From Planococcus citri (lineage: Eukaryota > Arthropoda > Insecta > Hemiptera > Pseudococcidae), in NCBI RefSeq assembly GCF_950023065.1, contig NC_088678.1:66990460-67054459 (forward strand): a stretch of DNA of 64,000 nt, written 5' to 3'. Below are positions 61,871 to 64,000 of this stretch, piece by piece; the first letter of the stretch is position 1, and the number at the start of each line of letters is the position of its first letter. The notes beneath the pieces are model-generated. The model saw only the letters and a program-made list of their open reading frames with translations, was not told the origin of the DNA and did no database searches. A program made the position numbers and the translations under genes.

Positions 61871-63820
61871 TTACGATGGCCAAACAATGCTAGCAATCCA
61901 AGGAACGTAAGGTGCAACTTTGGTGTAAATACCGATATTAAAACTGGAGCTCAACGAACAGTTGCCCGCTCCTGATGCAGTTACACCAATTTGTGCATAA
62001 GTGTTTGGGCACGCATTGTTTATTTGAACTTGCAGCGGTCCTCCGGAGTCACCCTGAAAAAAGTTGAAAAAATTCAAGAATTTCGGTTCACATTCTAATT
62101 TTACGAATCAATTTAATCCTGTTGTCAAATCAACCAGAATAAACATCGAATCAGCGATCTCATAACCAAATACCTATCGCTAATTCATTTGTGAGTTGAA
62201 TTTGACGTGCAAATTTAGAGAAATTTTGAGGAATTTGTGAAGAATTTTCTTAGATGTACTTACTTGGCACGTGTCTTTTAATGTACCTCCGGCACAAATG
62301 GTGTATAATTTGGCAACATCGTAGTATGTTTGGCTTTTGTTTTGAAATATAAAGTCACATGTCGATTCTCTGGTGGGTAACTCAACCATTTTGAGGCAGT
62401 CAGTCTTTCCATCTTCATGATGAATCGTGGTTCGTGCATATATGTAAAAGAAATCGAATAAGAATTATTCAGAAGAAATTTTCAGTTTTTGTGTATGCTA
62501 ATAGACTACATACGTACATTCAGTGCAACCCCATCCTGCGGCAGTGGCACTGCTGTACTGCCTAGTATCGTAATTTGTACTCAAACATATCGGCCTCACA
62601 TAAAAATTGAAACGCACTGTTTCTGATAGTTTTATCAAGCCAATATCGTGAAGCGAGTATTCATGATTGTAGTACGGGTGTTTGTAGAGGTAATCGACAC
62701 CGTACCATTGACCTGTACCATCATTCGATTTGTATACGCTTCCTAGTTTGATTTTTACTTCCATGCTGTTTTGATGTCGAATAAAGGAGAGATTAGTTGT
62801 GATTATTCATTTCAGTGCGAGTGTAGATGGTAAGGTCTGATTAATATGTACTTACCCAGGAACTATAAAGCTAATACAATGAGCAGCTGTTAGCACAAAT
62901 TTCTCACTGATCAACGAAGCAGTACATTCAGCAATTGACTTGGAATTCATCTTAACCTGGAGGATTGTATTTTCCGTGCGAATGTATAGATACGCCTTCA
63001 CAAAATAATGAAAATTTATACAAAATAAAGTGTATGAAAATCCTGACGAGGATTGCGTATGGAAATTCATCTACGATAGAGTAAGTAGGTAGGTATACCA
63101 TATGAGGAAGCATCCCTTCAGAAACATATTCTCCGTTCAGTATGGGATCTTTATCGGAATATTTTCTATCGGGTGTTTGGTACTGGCAGGCATACTGTTT
63201 GTATTCTTCACATTCTGTGAATAATATTCAATGTGTTTCATGATTATTCAAAAAAAAAAGTATTAATACAAGTAGTAAACATGGAAATTAGGCTATAAAT
63301 ATTACTATTTTCTGCTTTCTTTATTTGATTACTAGCCCATCGTTTGTCCTCACTAGCCATTATATAGTTTTTTGGCGGCGAAATCGCATGACGGCTGTTG
63401 ACTGAAAGATGAAATGTGCGGTGAGTGGTTGATTTCGAGTGAAATTTTATTCTAGAATGTAGACGAAGCTTATGAGAGTACACGCAAAAAAAAAATCAAT
63501 AAAAATTACTATTTCAGTATAGTAACCGGATCCCATTCAAAAATAATAGTGATTTTTACTCAGCCAAAAAAATACATTTTACCTAGAATTACGTAAAATT
63601 TATTACTCTAGAGTAAATTTTACTATGAGCTCATAGTAAAATTTACTAATCTCATAGTAAAAATTACAATATTTTTGAATGGGATCCGGTTACTGTATAA
63701 AATAGTAAAAATTATCCATAATTTTTTTTTCCGTGTACGAAATAGATTGATTTTCTTACCTTCTGCTATGATCCGCATGATTATAATTAGATGTGATAGC
63801 ACGATCATTATGTTAGCCAT
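61871..63820 (-). CDS. SP7: membrane-anchored trypsin-like serine protease, triad and pocket intact (330 aa)
   Basis: Exons are 63820-63760, 63401-63306, 63214-63099, 62995-62856, 62765-62518, 62412-62264 and 62053-61871, with phases 1-1-0-2-1-0. The N-terminus (MANIMIVLSHLIIIMRIIAE) is a short hydrophobic anchor, then a longer stem exon ending QIKKAENKCEEY...C. H130 (TAAHC), D178 (HDIGLIKL) and S273 (GDSGGP) are intact, and D267/C269 (KDTCQ) give a canonical trypsin pocket with its disulfide. The Cys-Gly-Gly before the His is changed to CTA. The activation-like site P-ILNGEYVSEG keeps Ile and the second Gly but not a basic P1 residue. It is the best candidate for an active trypsin here, with SP1. 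Intron 1 carries a MITE. Confidence 0.88.
63478..63738. mobile_element. MITE in SP7 intron 1
   Basis: The element runs from GTACACGCAAAAAAA to its inverse TTTTTTTCCGTGTAC. Inner inverted pairs are AACCGGATCCCATTCAAAAA / TTTTTGAATGGGATCCGGTT, and the centre is a run of AGTAAAATTTACT. No coding capacity is present. GTAC at both ends may include the target duplication. Confidence 0.75.
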
Positions 63821-64000
63821 CGTGTTAGAAACTGAACACTTCGTTCACGTGCTTGCATAATTCTCTTGGCACATTGATCAAGAACCATGTATGTATGTAC
63901 ATATTTCATCGCTTGTGGTAATCACAGGAAACTTGTGAAATATTACCTAGCATTAGTACCTTTACACTACGCTGATCTCTTGGATTACATCACTGGTTCT

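Overview
The window looks like AT-rich, repeat-laden arthropod nuclear DNA. Short exons with GT-AG junctions, intron-split trypsin genes, a BEL/Pao retroelement, a Mutator-like (MULE) element and many foldback repeats all fit an insect. Frequent words such as taggtacctac and tacgagta make me think of a hemipteran, perhaps a scale insect or mealybug, but that is an impression and not shown by the sequence. No tRNA, rRNA or CRISPR was seen. All splice junctions were placed by eye from GT-AG sites, reading phase and agreement between paralogues.

Layout. 1-1660: 3' end of a degraded BEL/Pao retrotransposon. 2819-2969: a possible single + strand exon. 3013-7982 and 16626-19514: two minus-strand paralogues (421 and 439 aa; four exons, intron phases 1-0-0) of a secreted or anchored protein I cannot name, separated by a (GGTAAATTT)-type satellite and an ~860-bp palindrome. 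20936-43919 and 57722-63820: seven minus-strand trypsin-fold genes, all with seven exons and identical intron phases 1-1-0-2-1-0.

The seven proteases (SP1-SP7, 309-345 aa) share an unusual plan: an N-terminal hydrophobic anchor encoded on two small exons, a KCxxY...C stem motif, no canonical IVGG activation site, a trypsin fold, and a YxPWI...VW-type tail. They diverge in the active site. SP1 and SP7 keep His/Asp/Ser plus the trypsin pocket Asp. SP5 and SP6 keep the triad but lose the pocket Asp and a pocket disulfide Cys. SP3 has Ser to Ala. SP2 has His to Gln and Ser to Phe. SP4 has His to Tyr and a rebuilt GTNGGGP loop. The cluster therefore mixes probable enzymes with predicted pseudoenzymes, plus a duplicated, stop-bearing 5' fragment of SP2.

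45171-54203 is bounded by inverted repeats and carries a C2H2 zinc finger plus MULE transposase gene with one apparent frameshift. It is either one ~9-kb transposon or two elements in opposite orientation. Long foldbacks also lie at 12120-12980, 23035-25005, 29424-30819, 40290-41168 and 48820-49290. A degenerate family built on AAAATTGCCAAAAAGTC is dispersed through the intergenic DNA.
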